Source of the DNA: Caprella mutica
Taxonomy: Eukaryota > Arthropoda > Malacostraca > Amphipoda > Caprellidae
NCBI GenBank assembly: GCA_947561585.1
Contig: CANNZV010002467.1
Coordinates: 32,884-96,883, forward strand
Length of the DNA: 64,000 nucleotides
Direction: 5' to 3'
Under the pieces are notes generated by a model, which made no database searches, was not told the DNA's origin, and was given only the letters and a program-made list of their open reading frames with translations. Shown piece after piece: positions 1-9,834 of the stretch (the stretch's first letter is position 1; each line of letters opens with the position of its first letter). The translations under genes and the position numbers were made by a program.

Positions 1-372
1 ATGTAAAATCTAAATTTGTTAATCAGGAGTAGCTATATTTATTCAATTTAATAATTTTCTGGAATGTGAAAGTGTCTTTTATAGTCATATTCCCTAAAAT
101 ACCTAGTAAAAGATACCCATTCAGTTAAATATTAATGTTACCCTTGATTATTACTGGTTTTCTTCATTCAATAGAAAATTTTGAACACTACACTATTGTA
201 AATTTGAAGGCATATCTATTAATATAGGCTTATGCATCTTAGTATTTAGCTTTCAAAGCTTATAGAGCATAATCTGAAACGATTTTACAGCATTATTTTT
301 GTAGCTTATAGAGCATATTTTTGGAGCTTATAGAACATATCTTGTAAGGGCTTACAGTCACAGCCCTAGTGA
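1..372. mobile_element. Possible right end of a hAT-like element
   Basis: The segment ends in GTCACAGCCCTA at about 361-372. This differs by one base from the GTCACAACCCTA terminus of the two hAT-type elements defined in this window by 8-bp duplications (24650-27043 and 57204-58458). Just inside it are repeated 'agcttatagagcatat' motifs, like the subterminal repeats of the 57-kb element. The other end would lie before the window, so no target duplication can be checked. Confidence 0.3.
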
Positions 373-1720
373 TGACTAATTTCATCGATAAAATAAGTTT
401 CTCTTCTTTTTCAAAGTCCTTTGTGTGTATAATCTTTTTTAATTCATTCAATATATTGGCCAAAATGTGGAAGTTATTGAAATTTGTGTTTTTAAAATGA
501 TAGTAATTTATCCTACGTCTCAATTTAGTGACAACAATAATTTAGTTGCTGACAAGCGTTTTTCTTTATTTTCATCAACTTATAAATAAGTAATTACCTA
601 TACGGCTATACCGAAACTTTCTATCTTTTAAAAAAGTTCTTTAATTTAAAAATTCTTTTAGGCTAATGAATAAAAGAAAGTTATGACTAAGTTGTAGCTT
701 GATCTATTTAGTTAAGATTTTGAATGCAGAAATTTGATGGATTTTATATCATCTAGTGAAAGGATTCTTTACAGTTTAAATTTTTATATATTAAATGCAT
801 TCACTTCCAATTAACAAGCAGTGATATCGTGAACCAAAAATAACTGAAGTGATCATTATTTTTCTTCTCAATAAATGCCACATCGCCATCGTTGACAATA
901 AAATAAGTTACAAAGTTTTATGAGATGAACCAAAAGAAAGTTTCTCCAAGAAGAGAACTAACTGTAGCCACCTACTGGTGCTTAATTCGTGACATCAGAG
1001 TGAAACTGGGATTCATGACAACTGTCAACTAAGGCTTTAAACTTGAAGTTTTATCTCTATCAAATATAAATTAATATTATACTTTCAAAATAAGATAAAT
1101 AAAGGATAAACAGAAAACAGATAATCATTTTATATTTATAAAAATAGTGTTTTACAAAAGTTAAATATAACAATTTAATTAAGTAAATTTAAAAACTACT
1201 GCACGAATAAATACACTGGCAGGTTATTTCTAAAGTAAAAACTACCCGATACAATTCTTACTGAAACAAGGGATTTCTAATTAGTACTAGTTTACTTGAA
1301 GTATCAATCTTAGAACAATTTTTAAATGCTTATAGGGTTGTATAAATAACATGAACCTAGAATATACAATTAATTCTATATTTACCCACGATTTAAGTTT
1401 TTTCAAACACATAGCAATAAATGAAACTACACAAATTAGTTCGGTATTTTATGCACTTTCTCACGGAGAAATGTCGTTGAAAATTAAGAAGTAATAAGCA
1501 TGAAATAAATGGATATCACAGACGTATGAGTTAAGAAATTTGAATCCTAAATTTAATGGCGATTAAAATGATAGATGTGTCTGGAATCGTAAAGATTGTT
1601 AGGATGCTAAGTCTATTTATGAATGATTGTGGAATAAGCATGTCGGGGAATGAGACTAGACTACCCGGGAGTTATAAGAACAACACTGATAGTGATGAGA
1701 ACAACACTGATTAGTACTGT
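373..1720. other. AT-rich stretch with no recognisable gene
   Basis: Low-complexity AT-rich DNA without an open frame of note. No terminal repeat, splice-bounded exon or RNA gene was recognised. Confidence 0.5.
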
Positions 1721-1845
1721 ACTAGCGAGAAAATCACTGGCGAGAAGATCACTGGCGAGAAGATCACTAACGAGAAGGACACTAGCGAGAAGGACACTAG
1801 CGAGAAGGACACTAGCGAGAAGGAAACTGGGGAGAAGGACACTGC
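1721..1845 (+). repeat. 15-bp tandem repeat, about 8 copies
   Basis: Units read as variants of CGAGAAGGACACTAG. Because the unit is a multiple of three, both strands stay open and give artificial peptides (repeats of LARRT on plus, LASVL on minus). This is a minisatellite, not evidence of a gene. Confidence 0.85.
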
Positions 1846-2649
1846 AGACGAGCACTGGTGAATCTGAAATTAATTACAAACGGAATAATTTAAATACTCT
1901 TTCGATATTTATTTTAAAAAGACGTTACAAGCAACTATTAAACTCAAGAAAACTGATTCAAGAAAACTGATAAATTAGAATTATTTTTTAATTTCATGGA
2001 ATAATAAAATAATTAGATAATTACAAATAAATGATTTAAAATGAGATTACTGTTCTACAAGAAATGAATGTATCCAAAGATTTGATAAAAAAAAGTTGAA
2101 GTAAATATTTGCTTCACACCCAAAAATTGCCAGTATCGTGCGATCTGATGCCTAAAAATTCTAGTCAAAAGAGTTTCAAAACTACCAAAATAGAAGACAA
2201 GAGGGGTTGTAAATTCTGAACAACGTGAATGCAAAGCAAATTTGGTATGTTGAAAATGATCCACCTTCGAGGTCAAAATATAAAAATGAAAAACTCTATT
2301 CATGAAAAAAAATAAAAGGAAAGTAAATCACATATATATTTAACTATATCAAGTGAACAGGTGTTTCCAATATTAGCATAGAACTAATTAAAGAAAGAGA
2401 GTAAAAACCTTATGCTGATGAACGTTTGCGAGAGGTTGAACCGTGAACGATAGAAAGGAGAGAATAATTAATGCTTAACTACTGAAGAAAATGGTGTAAC
2501 ATAACTATATTTCATAAATTTGGAAGGTATCAGCTCAACAGAAAATTTATTTCAAAAATACAAATAGGATTAAATGAATGATAGTGAGCTAAAAAGACAA
2601 TTTCGGTACTATAGAGCTCAAAACTGAAAAGTATGGAAATAAATAAATA
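1846..2649. other. AT-rich stretch with no recognisable gene
   Basis: Only short open frames without recognisable motifs. Nothing else seen. Confidence 0.45.
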
Positions 2650-2832
2650 ATATTTTGAATAATATTTCACAAACCGTTCGATCCACAGGCCTACAGTAGA
2701 TCTCTCAGAACCCAGCTCTTCTGCAATTTCTTTTCGGCTTTTACCTGCCTTAAAGAGCCCTATTATTTGGCCTCTTCTGGAAGAAATATTAGTTTTTTCT
2801 ATTATGGTGTTTGTTTGACCTTTAGAATTCAT
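2650..2832 (-). pseudogene. Tc1/mariner-like transposase, N-terminal helix-turn-helix fragment
   Basis: Read on the minus strand, roughly residues 17-54 of the open frame contain RRGQIIGLFKAGKSRKEIA followed by LGSERSTVGLWIERF. This is the usual first DNA-binding helix-turn-helix of Tc1-like transposases (a 'G-K-S-x-x-E-I-A ... S-x-S-T-V' pattern). Known role in the family: the N-terminal paired-like domain binds the terminal inverted repeat. Nothing of the DDE catalytic core follows; the frame runs on into low-complexity sequence and stops at 2530. It is therefore a truncated remnant. A host HTH protein is possible but less likely in this repeat-rich setting. Confidence 0.5.
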
Positions 2833-2984
2833 ATTTAGAGATGATAAACCTGCAAAATACTATTTTTTTTAAGTTAGCCTGGGACCTATTGGTTATCAAG
2901 ATTATATTAATATGAAAATTGGTAGATATTTTATATTGTAGTCTTATATCCGCAATTATTTGAGAGTAAATGTAATTTATTTAG

Positions 2985-3475
2985 TAAGGGGTGTAACATA
3001 TGCTTGAAAACCAGAGGCCATATCGCTGACGACAAAAGGAAATTAAATACAAGGGACTGGAAGAACCAGTCAGAAAAGAAATTGTCTCCATGAGTAAAGT
3101 CACCTACCATCGTCGGTGGCAATGCTCATGAATGCAGAAAAGCTATTCCGTGAATACATTCACATACCAAGGAATGTGTCGAAAAAAGACACAATCATTG
3201 GTGGCTGCATTAACGGATGGAAGAGGAAAATGAAGAGGTGATTGTAAATGAAGCCTACTTACGGCTACAAGTATACCTAACATAAAAATACAAGACCTCG
3301 TAGTTAAAGTGCATAACCCTCTAAAACTGCAAGTAGCGTTAAAAATAAGATAAACATGATGAAATAGGAAAAAAAATCCATAATCCAAATTCCAACAGTT
3401 CGGAGCTCAAGGAATGCCACATAAATGCAGAATTGTTCCATGTACCACAAACAGTTTCAGGATAGAGCCCCTAGC
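2985..3475 (+). mobile_element. Dispersed repeat family 'R1', copy 1
   Basis: The sequence from 'ggggtgtaacatatgcttg' to about 3475 recurs at 26345-26812 (plus) and 50190-50710 (minus), and its first part at 13138-13205. Shared landmarks are 'gaggccatatcgctgac', 'aaattaaatacaagggact' and 'ccataatccaaatt'. Reading frames are broken in every copy, although the 26-kb copy keeps 103 codons open. The family is unclassified; two other copies lie inside hAT-type elements, so it may be hAT internal sequence or an older passenger. Confidence 0.6.
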
Positions 3476-3701
3476 GGCTGAATTTTAATAAAATTTCAAA
3501 CTTCATTATATTACAGATGTTGCTTCTGGAATATCTGGCCACATGGGAAACTTGAAATTATTTCAAGAACCAACATTATATAATCTTGTTCAACTTTTGA
3601 AAAAGAAATAAAAAATATGCCTAGTAAATACGAAGAAATGTGTATGCTCTTCCATTCAAATCTAAAGGCAAGTAAATCGGTGACATACAGGTGAAGTTAT
3701 A

Positions 3702-3934
3702 GGGTAAAGCTGGTAAATTGCGGCACACTAACTAACTGCGGCCTCCAACAACAGAAACATCATAGCTTCAAAACACTCGTTGAAAACTCGAATTAATAAA
3801 TTATAGTATTCACTGCGCTTCTTTTGGTAGCTATGCAACATTTTTATGTAATTTCAGTTCAGAATGTTTTAGAGACTCATGAGAGGGCCGCAATTAAAAA
3901 TTAATTAAAGGGCCGCAATTTACCTGTGTGACCC
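3702..3934. mobile_element. Nested 233-bp MITE with TA duplication
   Basis: It begins GGGTAAAGCTGGTAAATTGCGGC and ends GCCGCAATTTACCTGTGTGACCC, an imperfect terminal inverted repeat with TA on both sides (3700-3701, 3935-3936). It interrupts the left arm of the surrounding foldback element: the right arm reads straight through the corresponding site. It was therefore inserted later than the outer element. Confidence 0.7.
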
Positions 3935-4090
3935 TAGATGAAATCATAAAAGCAGAAATCATAATTTTTTGCAAGACTTCGTCACAGCTTTTAGCAAAAT
4001 GCGATAGCTATCTTCACCTCTATAAAATATTTAGAGTACTTATCAAAGAGACAAAAAAATTTCAATATTTTCACCTCTATAAAACATTTA

Positions 4091-4411
4091 GTCTCTTTGA
4101 TAAGTACTCTAAATATTTTATAGAGTTGAAAATAACGAAAAAATTTAGTCTCTTTGATAGGTACTCTAAATATTTTATAGAGTTGAAAATAACGAAAAAA
4201 TTTAGTCTCTTTGATAGGTACTCTAAATATTTTATAGAGTTGAAAATAACGAAAAATTTTAGTCTCTTTGATAAGTACTCTAAATATTTTATAGAGTTGA
4301 AAATAACGAAAACTTTTAGTCTCTTTGATAAGTACTCTAAATATTTTATAGAGTTGAAAATAACGAAAACTTTTAGTCTCTTTGATAAGTACTCTAAATA
4401 TTTTATAGAGG
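4091..4411. repeat. 57-bp tandem repeat, about 6 copies
   Basis: The string GTCTCTTTGATA recurs at 4091, 4148, 4205, 4262, 4319 and 4376, a constant spacing of 57 bp. Units contain 'aagtactctaaatattttatagag'. A reversed half unit (4033-4055) precedes the array, so it can form a hairpin. Both strands stay open by chance because 57 is divisible by three. Confidence 0.9.
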
Positions 4412-4539
4412 TGAAGATAGCTATCGCGTTTTAATAAAAGCTGCGACGAAGTCTTGCACAAAATTAATTATTTCTGCTCTTATGATTTCACCTAGTATAA
4501 CTTCACCTGTGTGTCACCAATTTACCTTTATATAAAAAA

Positions 4540-4720
4540 ACTAGATGTTTTATAGAGGTGAAGATAAACGAAAAATTTCCGTTCATTGATAAGAACTCTA
4601 TAAATATTTTATAGAGGTCTTCTTCACCTCAATAAAATATTTAAAGTACTCTCTTATCAAAGAGACTAAAATTGTGCAATATCGTCACCTCTAAAATATT
4701 CAAGAGACCTCCAAAATATT
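4540..4720. repeat. Degenerate copies of the 57-bp unit, both orientations
   Basis: 'gttttatagaggtgaagata', 'aaatattttatagagg' and 'cttatcaaagagacta' recur here outside the right end of the foldback element, in mixed orientation. They look like remnants of a second, decayed copy. Confidence 0.5.
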
Positions 4721-5566
4721 CATTTAATGAGACTTATATTATAAATTTAACTACATAACGTAATTTCAAGGATGAAGATACAAAAAAGTAGCATTCAATT
4801 ATATTTCACAGTGTGAGAAATATTTCGTTTAAAAATTGAGACCATAGCTAAAAATAGACAAATATAAACACACAAAATTTTTTTAATTAAAAACTTTCGA
4901 TAATCAACGTAAATATTTGATAAGCTTTGAAAAAGTAGAGAACTAAGGTAAAAAGAATGAAAAATATTTATCAATAAAATTCAAAACTATTCTGCTTAGT
5001 TAATATCTAAATGATTCATTCTTGCCAAGACACAATTTTTAAATAGAGGAGTAGCTAGAGACAAAATGTCCCACCGCTTGTCAACATGAAAATAGTTTGC
5101 TTATTTGCGGGGGTAAATTATGAATTAGGGAGGAGCGTACCATAAACTGCATTACAGCTGGAACTAGTTTATTCATACGCGTCTAAATCATCTGACGGAT
5201 ACACTTTTCTCTGATAGTACAAAGCATTTTAGATGCCAGGAATGTGACATCTACTTAGCTTATATTTCTAAAATATATTCAAATTTGTCCATCCTAAGTG
5301 GAAAAAGGTATTCTATACTAAATAATGAGCTAATTTAATGCTTTAGTAAGAATGGAAACTATTATTATAGTCCAATAGCATTTAACAATACTCTTTGAAT
5401 GAAATTATCAAATATTTCGAAAAACTATTTTGCTTACTATACTGCCGATTGGTAACTATGGTCAATTTTATAAATGTGTTAAATCAATCCTATATGAGTA
5501 TTTTAAATGATAGAATTCCAAAAAATGCTACACAATAATAATCGGCATTAATGGGTTAAGAGTTTT
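4721..5566. other. AT-rich stretch with no recognisable gene
   Basis: No open frame or repeat structure that could be supported. Confidence 0.45.
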
Positions 5567-5788
5567 CTATAATATCTTGAGCTTCATTATTGATAAAACA
5601 GTGGTAATCTTGCGAAGAGCACCAGAAATAGTTATTTTTCTCATGCACCACAGTTCCATATATTCTTCATATTTCTTATAAACTAATTTTAGATCTTGAA
5701 GAGGACCATATTTACCATCTGTAAGGTTCTCATCTGCAGGAATTTCTACGTCTCGCTCATCTTCATTACTGAGTCTGTTCAGCTTCAC
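5567..5788 (-). CDS. Possible exon or gene fragment, function unknown
   Basis: A 73-codon minus-strand frame with balanced, protein-like composition (KLNRLSNEDERDVEIPADEN near the start, then a lysine/tyrosine-rich stretch). It is less repetitive than its neighbours and may be an old exon or part of a transposon protein. No family was recognised. No matching continuation was found; the downstream minus-strand frame (5931-6368) is mostly minisatellite. Confidence 0.2.
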   Translation of the reverse strand: MKLNRLSNEDERDVEIPADENLTDGKYGPLQDLKLVYKKYEEYMELWCMRKITISGALRKITTVLSIMKLKIL

Positions 5789-5954
5789 CTTTTCATATAT
5801 ACATCATCCTTCATTTCAGATTTAAAATAGTGTTCCCCCTTTTTCAATTCTGCAAATTTTGTGAACTTTTGCAGTAGGAACATTGGTAACTTCCAATTTC
5901 TTTATTTTACCTCCTCAGTATTCCTTCTAACTACTTCATTCCTCCTCTCCTCCT

Positions 5955-6175
5955 CACTATCACTTTCCTCCTCTCCTCCTCAATGTTGCCTTCTCTCTCT
6001 TCCTCATTGTTGCTTCCTCTCTCCTCCTCAGTGTTGCCTCTTCTCTCCTCCTCAGTGTTGCCTCTTCTCTCCTCAGTGTTGCCTCTTCTCTCCTCCTCAG
6101 TGCTGTCTCCTCTCTCCTCCTCAGTGCTGTCTCCTCTCTCCTCCTCAGTACTGCCTCTCTCCTCACCTGTTTCAA
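5955..6175 (+). repeat. Minisatellite of about 24-27 bp units (CTCCTCCTCAGTGTTGCCT type)
   Basis: Repeated TCTCTCCTCCTCAGTGTTGCCT or CTGTCT units with strong purine/pyrimidine strand bias. It gives spurious long frames on both strands (EEERG- or LSSS-type repeats). A run this pyrimidine-rich could adopt non-B structures, but no function is implied. Confidence 0.85.
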
Positions 6176-6774
6176 AGTGGGAGCCATATTTCAATTGCTG
6201 AGTTAGGGAGAGATTGTGGAAACACAGCATGTGTCTTGGCACTCTCTGTACAATTGCAGGACATACAAGACATTGGTAGCACAGACCAGTGAAGTATAAG
6301 ATGTCCCAATACACCAATTTCAAATATCTAGCGACTGCTGGCACGTCAACATATGTTCTAAAATTCAATATTCATTTATTAAATATATGAACATCAACTA
6401 GCTGGTGGTGGTGACGTCATTATAGCGCTATGCTCAGGCCTCCTTTAAAACTGAATTCACGGATCTAAAATGAGACTCTCACACTTCTCACCTGGCCATC
6501 ACTGTACACACATAACAGTGCGTAGCGCCTCACGTCACCACCAACCAAGCTCACATCCTTTATTTGAGTCCTAACTAATCTGAGCTCTTATTCAGCATGT
6601 TATCCCTGGTACTGTAAACGCCGAATCTAAACCATTGGCGGATTGTGACCTTGATCCTAAATAACCCCTGTCGCATTTCGGATACTGAACCTTAAAAACC
6701 ACTGTTGAAATTCGGACACCGATCCTAAATAACCCCTGGGGGATTTCGGACTACAAACCTAATTCTATGGCATA
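6176..6774. other. Unassigned spacer with a short duplicated motif
   Basis: 'gatcctaaataacccctg' occurs at about 6652 and again at about 6721, each followed by a diverged 'atttcgga' stretch. Nothing else recognised. Confidence 0.4.
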
Positions 6775-6782
6775 CAGTAGAG

Positions 6783-7175
6783 GGGTGTAGGTCATAAGCC
6801 CCCCCCGGTCAAGAGCCCCCCCGGTCAAGAGCCCCCCTAGGTCATAAGCCCCCCGGTCAAGAGCCCCCCCCCCCGGTCACGAACCCCCTTGTTTTTAAAT
6901 CCTTATTTACCTATATTATTTAATCCTTATTGACACTTTTGTAGTTCATTACTGATTAGACATAAAATATATGTATATCGGGGGCAACCCCCCTGCCAGG
7001 TCATTAAACAATCATGAAGTGTGCAGTACAACAATCTAGCGGATAAAACAAACTACATTAGCAACCCTCAGTTAATTCTATCTAAGAAGTTCTTCATTTG
7101 TTTAACTAGGTAAATAAGGATTAAAAAAACATGGAGGGGGGGCTCGTGACCGGGGGGGCTCTTGACCGTACCCCG
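6783..7175. mobile_element. hAT-like MITE with G/C-rich ends, 8-bp TSD CAGTAGAG
   Basis: The 8-mer CAGTAGAG lies directly outside both ends (6775-6782 and 7176-7183). The element starts GGGTGTAGGTCATAAGCCCC and ends CTCTTGACCGTACCCCG. Each end contains alternating 'ggtcaagagcccccc' or 'ggtcataagcccccc' blocks, then 'tttaaatccttatttacct' (reversed at the right). An 8-bp duplication is the mark of the hAT superfamily. Both ends match those of the 11.1-kb element at 15912-27059, in reverse orientation, so this looks like its internally deleted derivative. Confidence 0.8.
6942..7060 (+). repeat. Short interspersed repeat 'H', copy 1 (compact G5/C6 hairpin)
   Basis: Runs from 'tagttcattactgatt' to 'aacaaactacatta', with the core 'tatgtatatcggggg' + 'caa' + 'cccccctgccaggtcatta'. 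Two further copies lie at 57564-57702 and 60895-61017. All three sit inside different MITE-like elements, and they differ mainly in the loop between the G and C runs. Confidence 0.7.
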
Positions 7176-7183
7176 CAGTAGAG

Positions 7184-7599
7184 AGGGCAGCTAGACTGAA
7201 TTCTCGGGCCAGATTACGGAAATGTGGGGCATTTTTTCTTCTTCCCCTCCACTAGAAATAAGTAGTAGTTAACATTAGATTACCTAGTATTTTTATGTAA
7301 ATATTTTTACTCATAACTACTATTCTTACCATACAGCCACGTAGAATTTGATATTAATAGCTTTAATTTGAACCATGAGTGTTGGAATTCCTTCCTTAAT
7401 TTTTGGCAAATGCACAGTGTCCACCATCCCTTCCCTGTGTGTTATGAACTATAATTCAAATATGTATATAACTACGTTTTTATTTCTACACAAAGCTCTA
7501 AAATTACAAGTCTTCTAAGGGTTTTGAATTTTTATAATTGCTTACTTCCCGTCGGTAACCAACCCTCTCAGAACACCGTTTATAGGCAGAGAAACTTTT
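7184..7599. other. Spacer with no recognisable gene
   Basis: AT-rich; may include the 5' untranslated part of the LINE that begins near 7600, but no boundary can be seen. Confidence 0.35.
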
Positions 7600-7626
7600 T
7601 CTCTGTTGGCAAGCAAGCTTGACACT

Positions 7627-8257
7627 ATGATGGAGAAGCTGGAGGAGAGAGATGAAAATATTAAAAACTTGGAGATGGAAAATTCTACACTGATGAGAGA
7701 CTTGAAGAGGATGGAGGAACGTTTCGATAATATTGAAAGTTCCGAACGGAAGAATGACTTTATAATTTCAGGAGACGCAACACCCGTTTGTGTGCTAGGT
7801 GAGAATACCAAGCAAGTGTCAGTTGATTTACTAAAGCAAAAGCTGAAATGTAAACTGTCATCTAATGGTATCGTGGAAGCTTATAGATTGGGAAGTAGGT
7901 CAACTACTCAAGCTACCGATAGACAAAACATTATGGTTAAGTTTGCTTCTAGTGAAATGAAGCTGGATATCCTGCAATCATGCAGAGTGTCGAAACCAAC
8001 TAATCTTTATTTGAGGGAAAATTTGACTCCTACGAGAGCAACAATTCATTACCTACTTCGACAAGTGAAAAGAAAGCACCAAGAGTTGAATACTGTGGAT
8101 CGAGTAGTGGAAGAGTATTTGTATGGTTGAAGTCTGCTAATGATCAGCAACGTAACAGAAAGGTATTTGTAAACTCCATTGTCACGTTGCAAAAGTTTTG
8201 CAGTGAGGAATTCGGTGTGGACCTAAGTGAGTTTCTCCAATCTAAGAACGGGCATTG
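7627..8257 (+). pseudogene. LINE-A ORF1 protein (coiled coil plus nucleic-acid-binding region), frameshifted
   Basis: From the ATG at 7627 (MMEKLEERDENIKNLEMEN) about 40 residues show a heptad-rich, charged coiled-coil pattern. A conserved module follows: DFIISG, then 'EAYRLGS', 'RQNIMVKF', 'LYLRENLTPTRATIHYLLRQ'. In this type of LINE, ORF1p is an RNA-binding chaperone that multimerises through the coiled coil. The frame stops at 8130, but the adjacent frame continues with RVFVWLKSANDQ and VFVNSIVTLQKFCSEEFG to about 8257. The same segment is in frame in the 55-kb copy, which shows a frameshift here near 8110-8128. The upstream frame is open from 7606 on a TTG codon; the ATG is the plausible start. 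Confidence 0.75.
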
Positions 8258-8504
8258 ACTTATCATCAACACTAACAACTGTTATGTCGACATGGGTCCA
8301 CTGTTCTTTAATACTGTACTTCTGCTGGTCACTTTGATGTTTAGGCTCACATATTTAAAGATATGTGCTGACTTGGATTTTATCTCTCGTGCTCTACATT
8401 GCAAACATGAGTATCATTCTTTATACTCTATGATTTGTTGTGTGAGTCATGTTAAAATTTCACCCCTGTTGCTGCATCATATTGGTGCTTTGGGGGCGTC
8501 TCCT

Positions 8505-8580
8505 CTCTTACCTGATGTGTCTCCTATCTCACCTGATGTGTCTCCTATCTCACCTGATGTGTCTCCTATCTCACCTGATG
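8505..8580 (+). repeat. 21-bp tandem repeat, about 3.5 copies
   Basis: GTGTCTCCTATCTCACCTGAT repeated, encoding SPISPDV in one frame. It lies between LINE ORF1 and ORF2, and so is probably an expansion in the inter-ORF spacer. Confidence 0.85.
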
Positions 8581-8907
8581 ATAAATACTTGATGTCTTCT
8601 ACTCCAGGGTACCTTGTAATGGCTGTGCCTTCTACTTCGAAGTATAATGAGTATTTTTTTTCATATATAGTTTATGAATGACAATATTGACTTTGGTGGA
8701 GATTTTATAAATCAAGTATATCCTGAACTTAATAGTGGTAATCAGTCTCTTTATTATGATCTTAGTAAGTTTAATTCAGTGTGCAATAAAACTGTAAACG
8801 ACATTTCATTAATAAATCTTAACGTAAGGTCATTATATCCCAAGATGGATGAATTAGTATCTTTTCTATCACTCTTTTAAGTTTAAATTTGATGTCATTT
8901 GTATACA

Positions 8908-9834
8908 TGGAAGTACTAGTAGGAGGAAGGGGTGTAACGACTAACCAACAACGTATAAGCGTGACCATCATGTTAGCACCTTAGTGACGTCACCCGTGAC
9001 GTCACATTACGTCACTCAGCGCATCAGTCAAGAGAGCTTCCTTGTCTCTCTGCGCGTCAGTCAAATGAGCTTCCTTGGCGTACAATATTACATTAAATAC
9101 TTTTGAGGAATATTACTTTAATTAAGTTTATTTAACTCTTTACAAATAAAAATATTTATTCAAGCAGGTGATCTGAGGTACAAAGTAAAAATAATATTTA
9201 TTTATTTATTAAATAATTTTAGAGTTTCTATTCTTCGAAAACTCAAGTTTGTAGTAGGGTAGGTAAGTACTTAATTATCAGTCAGTTCCACATTTTCGGT
9301 CATATAAGATGACACAATATAAAAATAATTATTTCACTAGGATTGGTTGAGTAAAAACAACCAACCTGGTTTTGCAGAAGTAGTGCATAGAACTCTGTAA
9401 TAATAATACTTTTAATATTTTGTTTACTTACATGACTGAAAATGTAGTACTGACCGATAATTCGTAATTTACCCTAGTAAACAGCTGATGTGTACTCGCA
9501 CACTACTCAGCAAAATACTTTAGGTATTTGATCATTTTACTTAATAATTATTTATCTTATGGCATTTAATTGATGTAAGAAGATTGATTGATGAATATTT
9601 AAGCAAAAGATGCAATGTTAATGACTTAAAGAAGCGTTAGGCGGAGCATGCGCAAGGTACGTCCGCTCTACCTCGTGACTGAAATAACACTAACATGTTA
9701 ACATGAACCGTTACTCAGTCAGGTCTGAGAGAGACGCACACACGTGTACTCTCCCTCGTTTCTAAATCTACACTAAGAAGTGCTAAGAAGCTAACACGAT
9801 TGTAACCGCTTTGAACGGCTTGGTTAGCCGCCTG
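8908..9834. mobile_element. 927-bp inverted-repeat DNA element inserted in LINE-A, 10-bp direct repeat TTTGTATACA
   Basis: TTTGTATACA flanks it on both sides (8898-8907 and 9835-9844), and the LINE endonuclease frame resumes immediately after. Imperfect terminal inverted repeats of about 40 bp are visible: left 8936-8978 (GACTAACCAA...AAGCG...TGTTAGC) against right 9791-9833 reversed (GGCTAACCAA...AAGCGG...TGTTAGC). About 28 bp separate the left direct repeat from the left inverted repeat, so the exact left edge and the true duplication length are uncertain. Three TGACGTCA-type palindromes sit at 8986-9020. There is no transposase. The superfamily is undetermined; a 9-10-bp duplication would suit a MULE. 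Confidence 0.6.
9270..9475. repeat. Internal hairpin of the 927-bp element, shared with 43715-43870
   Basis: 'attatcagtcagttccacat' (about 9276) pairs with the reverse of 'atgtagtactgaccgataat' (about 9443). The segment 9348-9500 is closely matched, in reverse orientation, at 43715-43870, so this interior belongs to a dispersed family. Confidence 0.65.

Larger units (their letters stand above)
3665..4528. mobile_element. Foldback DNA element with long terminal inverted repeats and TA target duplication
   Basis: The left end (AAGGCAAGTAAATCGGTGAC...) and the reverse complement of the right end (AAGGTAAATTGGTGAC...) match imperfectly. After skipping a nested insertion, the match continues through 'aaatcataa.agcagaaat', 'gcaagacttcgtc.cagctttta' and 'gatagctatc'. 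A TA dinucleotide sits directly outside each end (3663-3664 and 4529-4530), as in Tc1/mariner-type integration. The centre is a 57-bp tandem array. No transposase is encoded, so it is non-autonomous. Confidence 0.7.

Noticed and set aside
3928..4461. Long overlapping open frames on both strands (156-168 codons) with repeated SLFDKYSKYFIEL-type peptides
   Set aside because: They come from a 57-bp tandem repeat that is a multiple of three and inverted-repeat rich; no independent coding evidence.
5861..6368. Plus- and minus-strand frames of about 145 codons
   Set aside because: Driven by the CTCCTCCTCAG minisatellite; composition is repeat-like on both strands.
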